NCBI GenBank assembly: GCA_015178975.1
Contig: WHVD01000049.1
Location: 518,478-582,477 of the forward strand
Length of the DNA stretch: 64,000 nucleotides
From: Hysterangium stoloniferum
Lineage: Eukaryota > Basidiomycota > Agaricomycetes > Hysterangiales > Hysterangiaceae
Reading direction: 5' to 3'
The notes beneath the pieces were generated by a model. That model did no database searches, was not told the origin of the DNA, and worked only from the letters and a program-made list of their open reading frames with translations. The position numbers and the translations under genes are program-made. This document shows positions 13,477-23,058 of this stretch, one piece after another. The first letter of the stretch is position 1, and each line of letters opens with the position of its first letter.

Positions 13477-15014
13477 ATGTCTGGAATCAGTTCACCCCTC
13501 CAGCTTGGCCCCATCCTCCTCCGTAACCGTACGCACGAAACGTATTTCTCTACCTTGAAAACTACTTATAATTATTTGAACGCATAGGAAATGTCATGTC
13601 ATCTCTAACGAGGAGCAGAGCACTCCCAACCACTGTCCCTAATGACGCAATGGTTGAATACTACAAACAGCGCGCTGAAGGTGGTGCAGGTCTGATAGTC
13701 TCCGAAGGTACCCTCATCACACGTCAAGGGTGCGTGCCCCCCTTTGATTAGATCGCTTTGTTTTATCCTATAATTAACATCGGTAATCGTACAGGAGTGA
13801 ATGGGAGTATGCTCCTGGCATTTGGAGTGATGAACATGTTGCGGCATGGAAGAAAATCACAGACGTCGTCCATGAGGCTGGCAGCCACATGTTCGTCCAG
13901 CTATGGCACTGTACGATTTTATCCAAGTTTTAAAGGTATCATGATTCTGACGTTGGGCATTCTAGTGGGTCGTGTCGGTCATCCAGATATGCCCGAACAA
14001 AAGGCCGCCGGCACGGTATGTCACCTGTTCCACATCCAACCTTTCACCTATTCAATAAATGTTATTATTATAGCCCGTCTGGGCGCCATCCGCTGTTTCC
14101 GCCCGTGGTGGTAAATTCCGCACTCTACCTGGTCAACCCGGATATGTAACAGTACGTATTGAACCAAGATTGAAGAAAACCAATTTTTCTCAATTCAATT
14201 TACAGCCTACTGCAATCCCCGACCCTCGCATTATCGTCGCACAGTTCAAGCATGCCGCGATCAAGGCAAAGGAGGCAGGCTTTGACGGAGTCGAATGTAA
14301 GTTTATATACCGTGTCAATAAAATGCTCCTCAACCAATCACTTGTACCTAGTACAAGGCGGGGGCGGTTACTTGGTCCATCAATTCCTCGACAATACATC
14401 GAACAAACGCACCGATGAATGGGGTGGGAGTGTTGAAAACCGCTCCCGGTTCCTTTTCGAAGTCGTCAAAGTTCTTATCGAGGTGTGGGGTGCGGATCGC
14501 GTAGGCGTAAAAATTCAACCCCCAGGAGGATACAACGATATGGGCATGTCGTTGGAAGACACATTGGAGACATACACACATGCCATCAAAGGCCTCAATG
14601 AAATGGGTGTCGTGTATGTTAACCTGCTTCGCTTTACCGCAGCGTATGACATTTCTTTCGATGGTAAGTTTCTTACAAATTTTATTCAAGCTCTACGGGT
14701 CCTGGCGCTCAACCTCTCGTTTAGGAAAGCCGAGAGCAACCCAGCACGACGTCGTAGAATCTTACGGCTCGCTATTCAAGAACTCGAAATTCTTCCTGAA
14801 CGGTGGACTTACGCCCAGCGAGGCCGAGCAGCTCATTCTTGATGGCAAAATTGATGCGGCCGTTTTCGGTATTCCATGGATAGGTCATCCAGATTTGCAG
14901 CGTCGCATTGAGCAGGGAAAGGCATTAGATGCGGTGCTTGATTTGAAGCATCTGTACTACGTGCCTGGTGTAGCTGTGTCGGTCGGATATAGCGATTATC
15001 CTACTGCAACTTAA
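13477..15014 (+). CDS. Old yellow enzyme (NADH:flavin oxidoreductase), paralogue 2
   Basis: Second OYE-family flavoenzyme, paralogous to 100-1629. The reading starts [18 protein letters not shown], has an intron right after it (GTACGC..CATAG), then [130 protein letters not shown] and ends [10 protein letters not shown]. Seven or so short introns. At the His-x-x-Asn position the spliced frame reads Gln-Gly-Gly-Gly before GYL, so both canonical substrate-binding residues appear lost while the Tyr of GYL stays. No premature stop was seen. Function could be altered or the gene may be drifting. The start is the first ATG of the open frame, and upstream sequence has a CT-rich stretch typical of a fungal promoter. 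Confidence 0.85.
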
Positions 15015-15299
15015 GATGAACCAAGATCATTCTCGATACTGCTTGCTTTAGCCTATTCCCTTGACAATTTACTCCCTAATCCCCTATCTAAATTTCGTTG
15101 GGTGTACCGCCGTTTATCTAACAATATTTTTGTATTTTTGCATGGTTACAATCTGAATATCAACTGACTAAGTTTACCTCAACTAAGAATACTCTGACTT
15201 GGCTCACTTTAAAAAGTCCTTCACTTATCTGGTCTCCTTCAGGAATCCCCAATTACCAAACCTCACATCCTTGATCTCCTTGATCCTCTCCACTCCTGG

Positions 15300-15520
15300 T
15301 TCTTGCTTGTACCTGCTAGGTGTGAAGGTGTTGAAACCGAGGGGAACAGGGCAGAAGACCAGAAGGTCTGTACATACTTAACTGGGGGGCAGTTCTAGAA
15401 CAAGTGGAACTTAGCTGCAACTTATGTGTTGCACCCTCACATGAACTGTCTGGGTGCTCCAGTATTTTGGAAACAAGCAAGAAGTATGATTCAAAAAACA
15501 TAACAAACACTTAGTTGATA
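15300..15520. repeat. LTR family D remnant, copy 1
   Basis: Similar to 56700-57690 (same strand) and 32393-32510 (opposite strand). Shared landmarks are the box around 15402-15440 (conserved inverted-repeat motif), GGGTGCTCCAGTATTT near 15450, AAGTATGATT and CTTAGTTGATAAC near 15510. The last element is conserved in all three copies just outside a possible LTR terminus (..AACA), so it may be primer-binding-site sequence. Outer boundary not resolved. Confidence 0.55.
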
Positions 15521-16564
15521 ACTGTGTTAGATTTCGAGCATCATCCAAGCTTATGTATGTCACTCTTCCAAGTTCCCTTTGTTCATTTGTCCATTGTTCC
15601 CCTTATTGCATATTTTAGTATTTCCACTGTTCCATTGTCTTCCCTTCCTAGTATTCTATTGTTCTTTTAGTTTATATATGTGGCTACATGCAAATAGAGC
15701 TCCCTGCGTGATTGTGAGGGTCTTCTGCTACCCGAGTACATGATAGAGACACACATATTTTAACAAACTGGAGGGCCATAGTCTAAGGTTGATGATGATT
15801 TGAGTCTCAGACTACCAAAGACTAGAGTACAAGACACAAACAGAATGGGGGAATGCATAAGTGTGAAGATCCATTCCTGGAGACTCCACAGAGTATTTCC
15901 TGGACATCATATCAGGTCCCAAACTATCTTCCAGACTAGTATCAAGATCCAGAATCTACCAGAACCTGACTGTGAAGAGTCAAGTAATTAACCACTTGTG
16001 AGGTATCAGTATTATCTCATGAAATTCTCTTAATTTTCTTCAAATTAATTAGTATTTTTTTGAATTTATTGTATTTTTATTATATTTTTATTGTGAAATC
16101 TAAGGCCTAGTTCCTTTTTAACTTTGCATAATAATAGCATATAGCTCATATAATGCTATTATATCTTATTTAATTTATTATATAATTTTTTAACTAATTA
16201 TTTAGCTTTTATTTACTTAGTTATTGCTTCCTGGCACATTGCCTTGCTCCTATGTGTGCATTTTTGGTGTCACGTGACCTGTTACTTAAGTCAACTTCAA
16301 AGGCTCAAGTCACTGGCATTTGCTTCCATCCTGGATCTTGGCCTCTGAACCTTTGAGTTCAGGCTTAGATTGGAACCCTTGTCTCAGACATGGGAGTCAT
16401 AGGATAGAAAAGGGATAATAAATTGTTGAACATGATATCATTACTTACATGATATCATTACTGACTCAGTAATGATATCATAGAATAATTAAATAGTTAA
16501 ATAATTAGTTATCAAAATGTATATAAGGAGGGCTAGAAATCCACAATAAAATAACTTATCAAAC
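15521..16564. other. AT-rich repeat-derived stretch
   Basis: About 1 kb of AT-rich sequence between LTR remnants with no coding signal. It contains a 33-bp perfect palindrome (16449-16481) preceded by a direct copy of one arm. Probably decayed transposon DNA. Confidence 0.4.
16449..16481. repeat. 33-bp perfect palindrome
   Basis: Two 16-nt arms (ATGATATCATTACTGA and its exact reverse complement) around a single central C. A further copy of ATGATATCATTACT lies directly upstream at about 16432, in direct orientation. Confidence 0.85.
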
Positions 16565-17791
16565 TGTTAAGAACAGAAAACTGACTAGTGTCAGTAGACT
16601 GGTGGGGACCCAATGGAAGGACTTGGCTTCAGCTTATATGCTGCACCCTCGCAAGTTACCATCAGGTGTCCTTAAATTTCAGGCAGGCAGAAACTAGTCC
16701 TATCGAGTAAACCTCTCGGTGAGTTACCAATCAGAAACTGAAGGATAAGTTGAGTGTCAGGTCGAAGGGTCGGAGACTGAGGGTGAGTGAGTGCAAGCAG
16801 AGGTGGAGAGCAGAATACTTAGAGTGAAACTATGAGAGATGTATACAAGTGTTCTGAGTCAATATTCTGATTGCTTTGTAGCTACATTACAGTTGGACTT
16901 AGATACTAGTTATTGGCATCTTGAAATACTAACTAAGGTAAGAGTGGGCATGTCCAATTAGTGACAAATAAACTTGACTAGAAACCAGAAGGTTACGATA
17001 AGATTGGAAGCCATGATTAACCAAGAGCAGAATTACGAGAAAAGGAAATAGTCCAAGGGCTACAAGTATATACGGGCATATGTGAAACATAGAGTAGAAC
17101 AGATCATCATAATAAAAGGGGACATATCAAAGCATAACCAGATAGTATGATTATAACTTGACAGGGGCATAAATGGGGTTTGATTGCTGTGAAGGTATAC
17201 ATCAGTGTGAGGAGTATGCTTTTACCACAGTTTCATTATGGTAAAACACTCCTTTTATTTTATTTATATTTTACACATTTTATTTATATTTTTCTATCCT
17301 TTATATTCTTCGAATATTGCACCATTTTATTAGTTCGAAGCTTTGTGTATACTTGTGGGTGCACTCGGCACCAAATGACACTCAGACACACTTTTACCCA
17401 AGAACCACCACTCATAAGACATAAACTAGGTCTACTACAAGTGGTGATCAGGGTAACATGTCAGCTACCACATAGGTAGCAATATCTGAACTATCTAACA
17501 CTTCTGGCCTCGAACTATAACAGTCGAGGCCTCCACTCGATCCATTGCACTCTTTGACTACTGCGTCATCTCGTGCTCTCTCTCTCACTTTCTCTTATAT
17601 TGCACCAAATAGGTCAATATTCTTCCTTTCTACTCATTTCTTCGTATATAGAATGGTCAGAACTTCTACCACTCTTCACAATCAGTGTCAGTGTACTGAC
17701 AGTTGCCAATATGATGACTTGATTAATAACTTGAAATGTCAGCAGACCATAGTATCCTTGGGGACCATCAGGTTGTGACATGGTCATAACA
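16565..17791 (-). mobile_element. LTR family A (probably solo), carrying a nested solo LTR
   Basis: Reading minus, it starts TGTTATGACCATGTCACAAC (17791) and ends TTCTTAACA (16565). It is homologous, over nearly its whole length and inverted, to the LTR that starts at 61120. Flanks are CAAAC on the left and CACAC on the right, compatible with a 5-bp target duplication with one change. It is interrupted by a 475-bp solo LTR of another family at 17206-17680. The conserved inverted-repeat motif lies at 16619-16651, 54 bp from its 3' end. Confidence 0.75.
17206..17680 (+). mobile_element. Solo LTR, family G, nested in LTR A
   Basis: TGTGAGGAGTATG at the start and ACTCTTCACA at the end, with a perfect 5-bp target duplication ATCAG (17201-17205 and 17681-17685). 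The uninterrupted homologue near 61225 lacks it, which confirms the insertion. It belongs to the same family as the 3' LTR of the Gypsy element at 22403-23033: the termini match and internal phrases such as CTTGTGGGYGCAC are shared. Confidence 0.85.
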
Positions 17792-18479
17792 CACACACAT
17801 ATTTTACAGCACAGCTCAGAAGCTTATCTCATCATCCTAAAGACAATAATAGCCTTAGTTTGATATACTAACTGCAAGCACCTACACTTGCAGAATCTAG
17901 AACTCTTTGTCAGCACTCTTGAACTTAGCTAATCATCTAAGTTTCCCAGCCTCACAGCTACCCCTTAGGCTTATTAAATACATAATAAACCTAATAAGTA
18001 TCCTTACTGAAATCCCTGCCAACACGTAGATTATTCAAGGCCCATACCTAAGTTTATTGAATTAATCAAGTACAAGCACTCAATTAATCCAGTAAATTAT
18101 TGTCTCTGTTAATAAATTATTTAACACCTTGTTGAATATCTATCAATAGTTACAAATAAGCGTACAAGAAACCAAAGCTTTATATCAAGTCTCTGCCAAG
18201 TTACTGCACATATATTCAGTTTCCAGCCCCTATTCTCAAGGAATAGCTGTTTATTTGCTAAAAGAGTCATACACAGTTCTATTGAACCTTTCAATAATCA
18301 AAAATAAGCATTGATTTTAGTTGTTTAAGCTTAATAGTGCAACTAATTAATCTATCAGTATTTAAATTACGACCTTTGTTTATTTTATTGTTGAAGCTCT
18401 GTGACACTATGTATATGTAGCATATATTGAGCTATCTGAGAAAAACCCCTAAATACATTACACAACTGCTCTCTATGCC
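17792..18479. other. Transposon-derived AT-rich stretch
   Basis: About 0.7 kb with no coding signal, between LTR A and the 3' LTR of the next Gypsy element. No ends, TSDs or inverted repeats were recognised. Confidence 0.35.
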
Positions 18480-18833
18480 AATGTTCTGACTTGCCTGGAA
18501 CCTGTGGGTTCTGAGAATATGCAGGCAGCAAAAGACAAGTAGAAACTAAGTTGATTTTCTGATTGGATTGTATGTACCAATAACTACTGGACTATATATG
18601 TAGACTAGTAGATTATTGTACTACTAACTTAGAGTACAATAAGACAATAAACCAGATGTCAAACAGATAGGGAAACACAGCAGTAGACTGAACCAGATGA
18701 CAAACGAGCAAGGATGGATTGAGAACAAGGGGGTCTGGAATGTCCAGGCAGGGTCCGGTGTCATTTGTACAATATGGAGGGTTGGCATGTATAGAATGGG
18801 GTCCAGGTCCTGGCAGGTTTTCTGGTCATAACA
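18480..18833 (-). mobile_element. 3' LTR of decayed Gypsy element X
   Basis: Minus-strand LTR starting TGTTATGACCAGAAAACC at 18833, directly preceded on that strand by a polypurine tract AAAGGGAGGGTAC. It resembles family B LTRs: the TATA region (ACATATATAGTCCAG) and ACATACAATCC..TCAGAAAATC match 57240-57290. The left edge is unclear, so the coordinate is approximate. Confidence 0.6.
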
Positions 18834-18992
18834 GTACCCTCCCTTTAAGGCCAAAGTCCCATGGAGGCCTTAGAGATTTTGGCAGTTACACTTATGTGTC
18901 AAGATGTCAGGTGATCTGGAAGGTAAGGTGAGGAGCCTATATAAAAAATTCAAAATATAAATTTTCTTCTTTCATACCCCCACATTGTCACT

Positions 18993-19978
18993 ATGGGACC
19001 ACAACCAATGCCACAAAAAACAACTACTGGCTCATCCACAGGTGCCACCTATCAGGCACCTCTCACAGCTGCTCAATTGCTTGAGCAGTGTGAAGAGCAA
19101 CATCGCCAGTGGGAAGAGGTTGAGAAGAAGGCCAGGGAAGAAGAGGCTGAGTGGAGAGGGAGTACCAGGCAGCGGTGGCCATGGAGGAAGAGGTGGAGGA
19201 GAAAAGGAAGAGAGATGAGGAGGAGGTGGCCCAAAAAGCAGAGGGAGAAAAGGAGGTGGCATGAGTTGCTGTGGAGCATGCCAAGGCATCCACAGTGGCT
19301 GCAGGCAAAGTAAGTTATTTTTATTTTATATTTGAAGCTTTATGCTGACCATCCCAATAGCACAAAGTGGCTGAAGTTGAGTTGGAGTCTGAGGGAGAAC
19401 TGGGAAGCCCCCAAAAGGTAAGTGAACAATCCATGGAAAATCCTTGACTAATTTATGTTTGACAGAAGACTTGGAGGAATGGTCCAGCCCACCTGGAGAC
19501 CAAGAATGATCCATGGTGCTCCAGTTGTAATGACCAGAATACTGAGTGTTACAGGAAGTCCAGTTGGGGCCCAGGATGGTGGCCTTGCACACACTTGAAG
19601 GCCAAGTGTTCCCTTGTGCAAGATGCATCCTGGTCCAGGTCCTGGGAATTGGGAAGTCACATGGAGAAAATGGGAACCTTTGAGGAGGTACTGGGATGGA
19701 TCCCCACAGGCATCAAGGCCCAAAATGTCTTGTTGCAGGAGGGCAACAATGTCAGAAAGACCTTGGTGGGCAGTTTTCAAGAGTTCCATGGACTCTTCCA
19801 GGAGTTCATGGAGAACTACAAGGGTTATGAATGGCCCGATGCCATGGAGGCTGGTCATTCCAAGGAGACTGGGGGGACTGAGGGTACCATGGGGTCCATG
19901 GAGCTGAAAGAGCTTTATGAAGAGTTTGTTGAGGCAGGGAAAAAGAAACCTAGCCTGCCTATTGAAATAGAAGACTAG
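18993..19978 (+). pseudogene. Antisense accessory ORF of Gypsy element X (Cys cluster, coiled coil)
   Basis: Function unknown. It lies inside element X between the 3' end of pol and the 3' LTR, on the strand opposite pol. Exons are about 18993-19309, 19361-19417 and 19466-19978, with GTAAGT donors. The product starts MGPQPMPQ, has a Glu/Lys/Arg-rich probable coiled coil (LLEQCEEQHRQWEEVEKK onwards), then a cysteine cluster CSSCNDQNTEC..C..C at 19535-19605 resembling Zn(II)2Cys6 with one Cys missing, and an acidic helical tail (ELKELYEEFVEAGKKK) ending IEIED. A TATA-like CTATATAAAA lies about 60 bp before the ATG. There is one frameshift near 19180 and one TGA near 19260, so it is broken here. 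The arrangement matches 59490-60327. An ancient captured host gene is possible. Confidence 0.6.
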
Positions 19979-20164
19979 AATTAATATATTTTTTCTAATA
20001 CTTTAATGAAAAGTGTGAAAAAGTTAGGAATATCCACAGGATATCTGCCTAAGACAACAAGAGACAAATCAAAAATATGTACAAGCAAGAGAGACATACA
20101 TAGGGTGACAAGGAAAAGTGATATGAATCTGAGATATGTATGTGGAAGCTGCAGGGTCCATGAT

Positions 20165-21176
20165 ACTTTTCAGCAAGCTTTTAGAAGGACAGGTAGTCAG
20201 GAAGGATTGAGCTTTAACAAAAACATGGTCACCAATCTTAAATTTAGGTGGCAGAATCTGGTTCTTTTCCACTAAACATTGATATTGTTCTTGGATGGAT
20301 GTTATCACTTTCCAGAGTTCTTGATGGAGTTCATCGAGGTCTGTGACAAACTCTTGAGCATGAGTGGAAGCCAAGTTCTGTTCCGGGTGTACCATGATAT
20401 TGGGATTATGACCCTTATTTGCAAAGAAAGGAGATACACCAGTAGTGGCTGAGGGTGCATTGTTGAATTCTCCAAGAGGTAACAGGGATTTCCAGTTGTC
20501 CTGTTGATAGTTGCAATATACACAGGTATTGTTCCAGTGTCTGATTGACACACTCAGTTTGTCTGTCACCTTCCAGGTGATACCTGGATGTGAAGTGCAA
20601 CTCCATGGCAAGGATTTCCTGAGGGATCTAAAGAAGTGAGATACAAATTCTGAGCCTCGGTTGGAAGTTACATGGGATGGAACTCCATCCTTGGAAAATA
20701 TGTGGATAACAAATAGTTCCGCTAACTGCATGGATGTAATGGTGTCATGTGTGGGGATGAAAATACCTTGCTTGGAGAACCTGTCAAAAATGACTAGAAT
20801 GGCGGAAAAGCCTTTAGAGTCTGGTAGGTGTTCAATGAGATCCATAGAAATGGAATTCCACAGGTATTCCACCAGGAGTTGTTTCAGAAGGCTGGATGGC
20901 TTGTGACACCATGATTTGGAGTGTAAACAAGTAATGCAAGATTTACAATCAGAGTACAGGCCAAGTAGATTCTCTGTGCAACATTGACAGAGTCTTGTTG
21001 AGCCCAAAATGTCCTGAGAGTGGATGATCATGTTTGTACTAGAGGATCCTGAGGTAGAGACTGTCAGTCCAGTACATATATTTGATTGTCAAGTCTAATG
21101 AAACCATGCTGGTCTAGAGACCACTGGGGTTGACCAGGCTCCACAGGGTTGTTGATATGTGCCTTGGTTACCAGGG
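20165..21176 (-). pseudogene. Gypsy pol fragment (linker and integrase) of element X
   Basis: Degenerate Gypsy Pol. Recognisable parts are the linker (VEPGQPQW..), the zinc-binding remnant HDHPLSGHFGLNKTL, the integrase core SMDLIEHLPDSKGFSAIL, VIFDRFSKQGIFIP, NAPSATTGVSPFFANKGHNP and FKIGDHVFVKAQSF. The second catalytic Asp is changed (TSNRGSEF instead of the usual SDRG) and the Glu region reads HPGITWKVTDK, so the integrase would be dead. Several stops and frameshifts. The right side is cut by solo LTR L1 at 21177. The chromodomain expected after the integrase is missing here. Confidence 0.8.
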
Positions 21177-22234
21177 TGTCAGGAACCGGAAAGCCCACCG
21201 ACCCTGTCCTACATGCTCCCGACCCTCTATATTGTATAGTTACAACCGGACTTCCCGACGGAGCCCACACGTCAACTTGTTTATGCCTGACACTCTGTAC
21301 GCACCCCACCTGTCTGCACCTAACCCTCTGTGTCTCATACACCAGTCCTCGGACTCCACCGGACTCCGGACTCCACTCTATGTACACCCGACACTCTGTG
21401 TCTTATGTACCAGTCACCGGACTCCGACTGGACTCCCGGAACCCCTCTAACAGAGCATAGAACCCCGCTCCTGTTATGACCTGTCTCTGCATCTCACACA
21501 CCAGTCATCGGAAAACCCACCGGACTCCACCGGACCTCCTGCACATCAAACCTGTCTATACCCGACACTATCTTGTGCACCAAGTCACCGGACTCCGACC
21601 GGACTTCCGGAACCCCTCTAACTGAGCCCTGCTCCAGTTATGGTTAAATGACCTGTCATGATTCGTTCTCTGCTCCTGTTCTGTTCCGTCCCTAATTCCC
21701 AATTTAGTATTTACTTGTTTCGTTTTATGTTTAATAGTTCTGCCTCTCATTAATACCGGATTTGGTATTATTACATTTCACAGTCTATATAAGTCTGCTA
21801 TATTCATGTACTTAGAATCCAGTTTCAATCTCGAACTAGTTTTCCCCAAACAAGTTTGACCCTTGAACAAGCTTTCCCTCAATCCCAGTCTCTAGTCCTC
21901 TTGTCTGTCTGCACACTCGATTCCCGGAACTCCCACGGGAACTCCGGAATCTATATCTCCTTGCATGCATTCTGTCAGTCCGAAATATGGACGCCCGAAT
22001 GAGTGTACAAGGGTGCAGCCTATAAGCTGAAGCCAAGTCCATCTCAGTCATACCCATTCTCTGGTAACTATTCTGATACAACACTCCCTTGTACTACTAA
22101 TATTCCCGGAAACTCCCCGGACCTATTACTTGGGGAGTCCATGGGACTATTACCTGGAAAGTGTGTGTTCAAAATATAGTTACCGGAGAAACCTCCGCGG
22201 GACTATCCGTGGAGCTTTGTTCGGGAACTTAACA
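21177..22234 (+). mobile_element. Solo LTR L1
   Basis: Starts TGTCAGGAACCGGAAA and ends GAACTTAACA, with an exact 5-bp target duplication CAGGG at 21172-21176 and 22235-22239. It carries a TATA box (GTCTATATAAGTC near 21783) and the conserved inverted-repeat motif at 22008-22040. Close relative of 32679-33733. Because both copies have their own duplications, they are two independent solo LTRs. Confidence 0.9.
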
Positions 22235-22257
22235 CAGGGGGTCTGTGGATAATGTGG

Positions 22258-22402
22258 TCAGAGACACAATAATGGTCCTGGTTTGACTGGGTAAGTTGTA
22301 TGAAAATCAGTAATGATCTCTGTGGCATTCCCGAGTTCCATGGCCAACATCCAAGAAGTTTCTTCATCTGTGCCCTCGTAACCCACCCACTTGACCAAGT
22401 AG
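22258..22402 (-). pseudogene. Chromodomain fragment of a Gypsy Pol C-terminus
   Basis: Minus-strand reading YLVKWVGYEGTDEETSW, then ELGNATEIITDFH and a VKPGPL end followed by TGA, the typical C-terminal chromodomain of chromovirus integrases that binds modified histone tails. It is cut on its 5' side by the 3' LTR of the larger Gypsy element (22403) and lies directly beside solo LTR L1. The upstream part of this Pol was not found in the window. Confidence 0.75.
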
Positions 22403-23033
22403 TGTGAAGAGTGGTAGAAGTTCTAACCATTCTATATACGAAGAATATCGACCGTTGAAGTACGATACCATGATGTATTGACTGTCTAAGTCTAATACGG
22501 ACCGAACACGTATTGACTACTTAGTTCAATACGGTAGAGAGAAGTAGCTATCTAAAGTAAGGTAGATAGCTAGAACGAATAAGCAGAATCGACTGGTTAA
22601 GTGCGATTCTGGACAACTGCTCGAGTGCAAGTAGAGTAGTTAGAGAGTCGAATAATAGAGTAGCGTGGATGTAGTCCACGCGAGTTGAGATAGGGATTGA
22701 GTTTCGACTGATACAGTTCGAAACTCAGTTTGAATGAGTAGCTAAAGCCCATCTGTGATGGTCGAGACGATACACCAATCACAGCTTACAGGACACTAAC
22801 GGGTGTCTGGGTAAGTTGTGGTTGCGGTGTAAAAAGTGTCTGAGTTCTAAACTACGGGCGCTAGAATACATAAGTCTGGCATGTGTGCGCCCACAAGAGT
22901 CGATGTACCGCATACATAGGTCGTTGAACTAATTATAGATATAATGAAAGAGAGAAAATAGAAATAATAAAGGAAATATAGTAAGAGCACATCCGACTAT
23001 ATTTCCTGAGTGTATTTCGCCATACCTCTCACA
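22403..23033 (-). repeat. 3' LTR of the Gypsy element (family G)
   Basis: Terminal TG..CA, directly after the polypurine tract on the minus strand. It shares termini and internal segments with solo LTR 17206-17680; the two copies differ in length (631 and 475 bp). Confidence 0.75.
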
Positions 23034-23058
23034 GTGCCCCCCAGGTCGAAGAGCTATG

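Noticed and set aside
15490..15530. Self-priming primer binding site (CTTAGTTGATAAC) next to LTR D
   Set aside because: Conserved in three copies, but I could not find a convincing complementary R-region start in the same family, and it does not begin TGG like a tRNA-primed site.
22203..22430. Plus/minus ORF starting MVRTSTTLH shared with 17653
   Set aside because: The shared part is the end of LTR family G; the rest is the out-of-frame reading of a chromodomain fragment.
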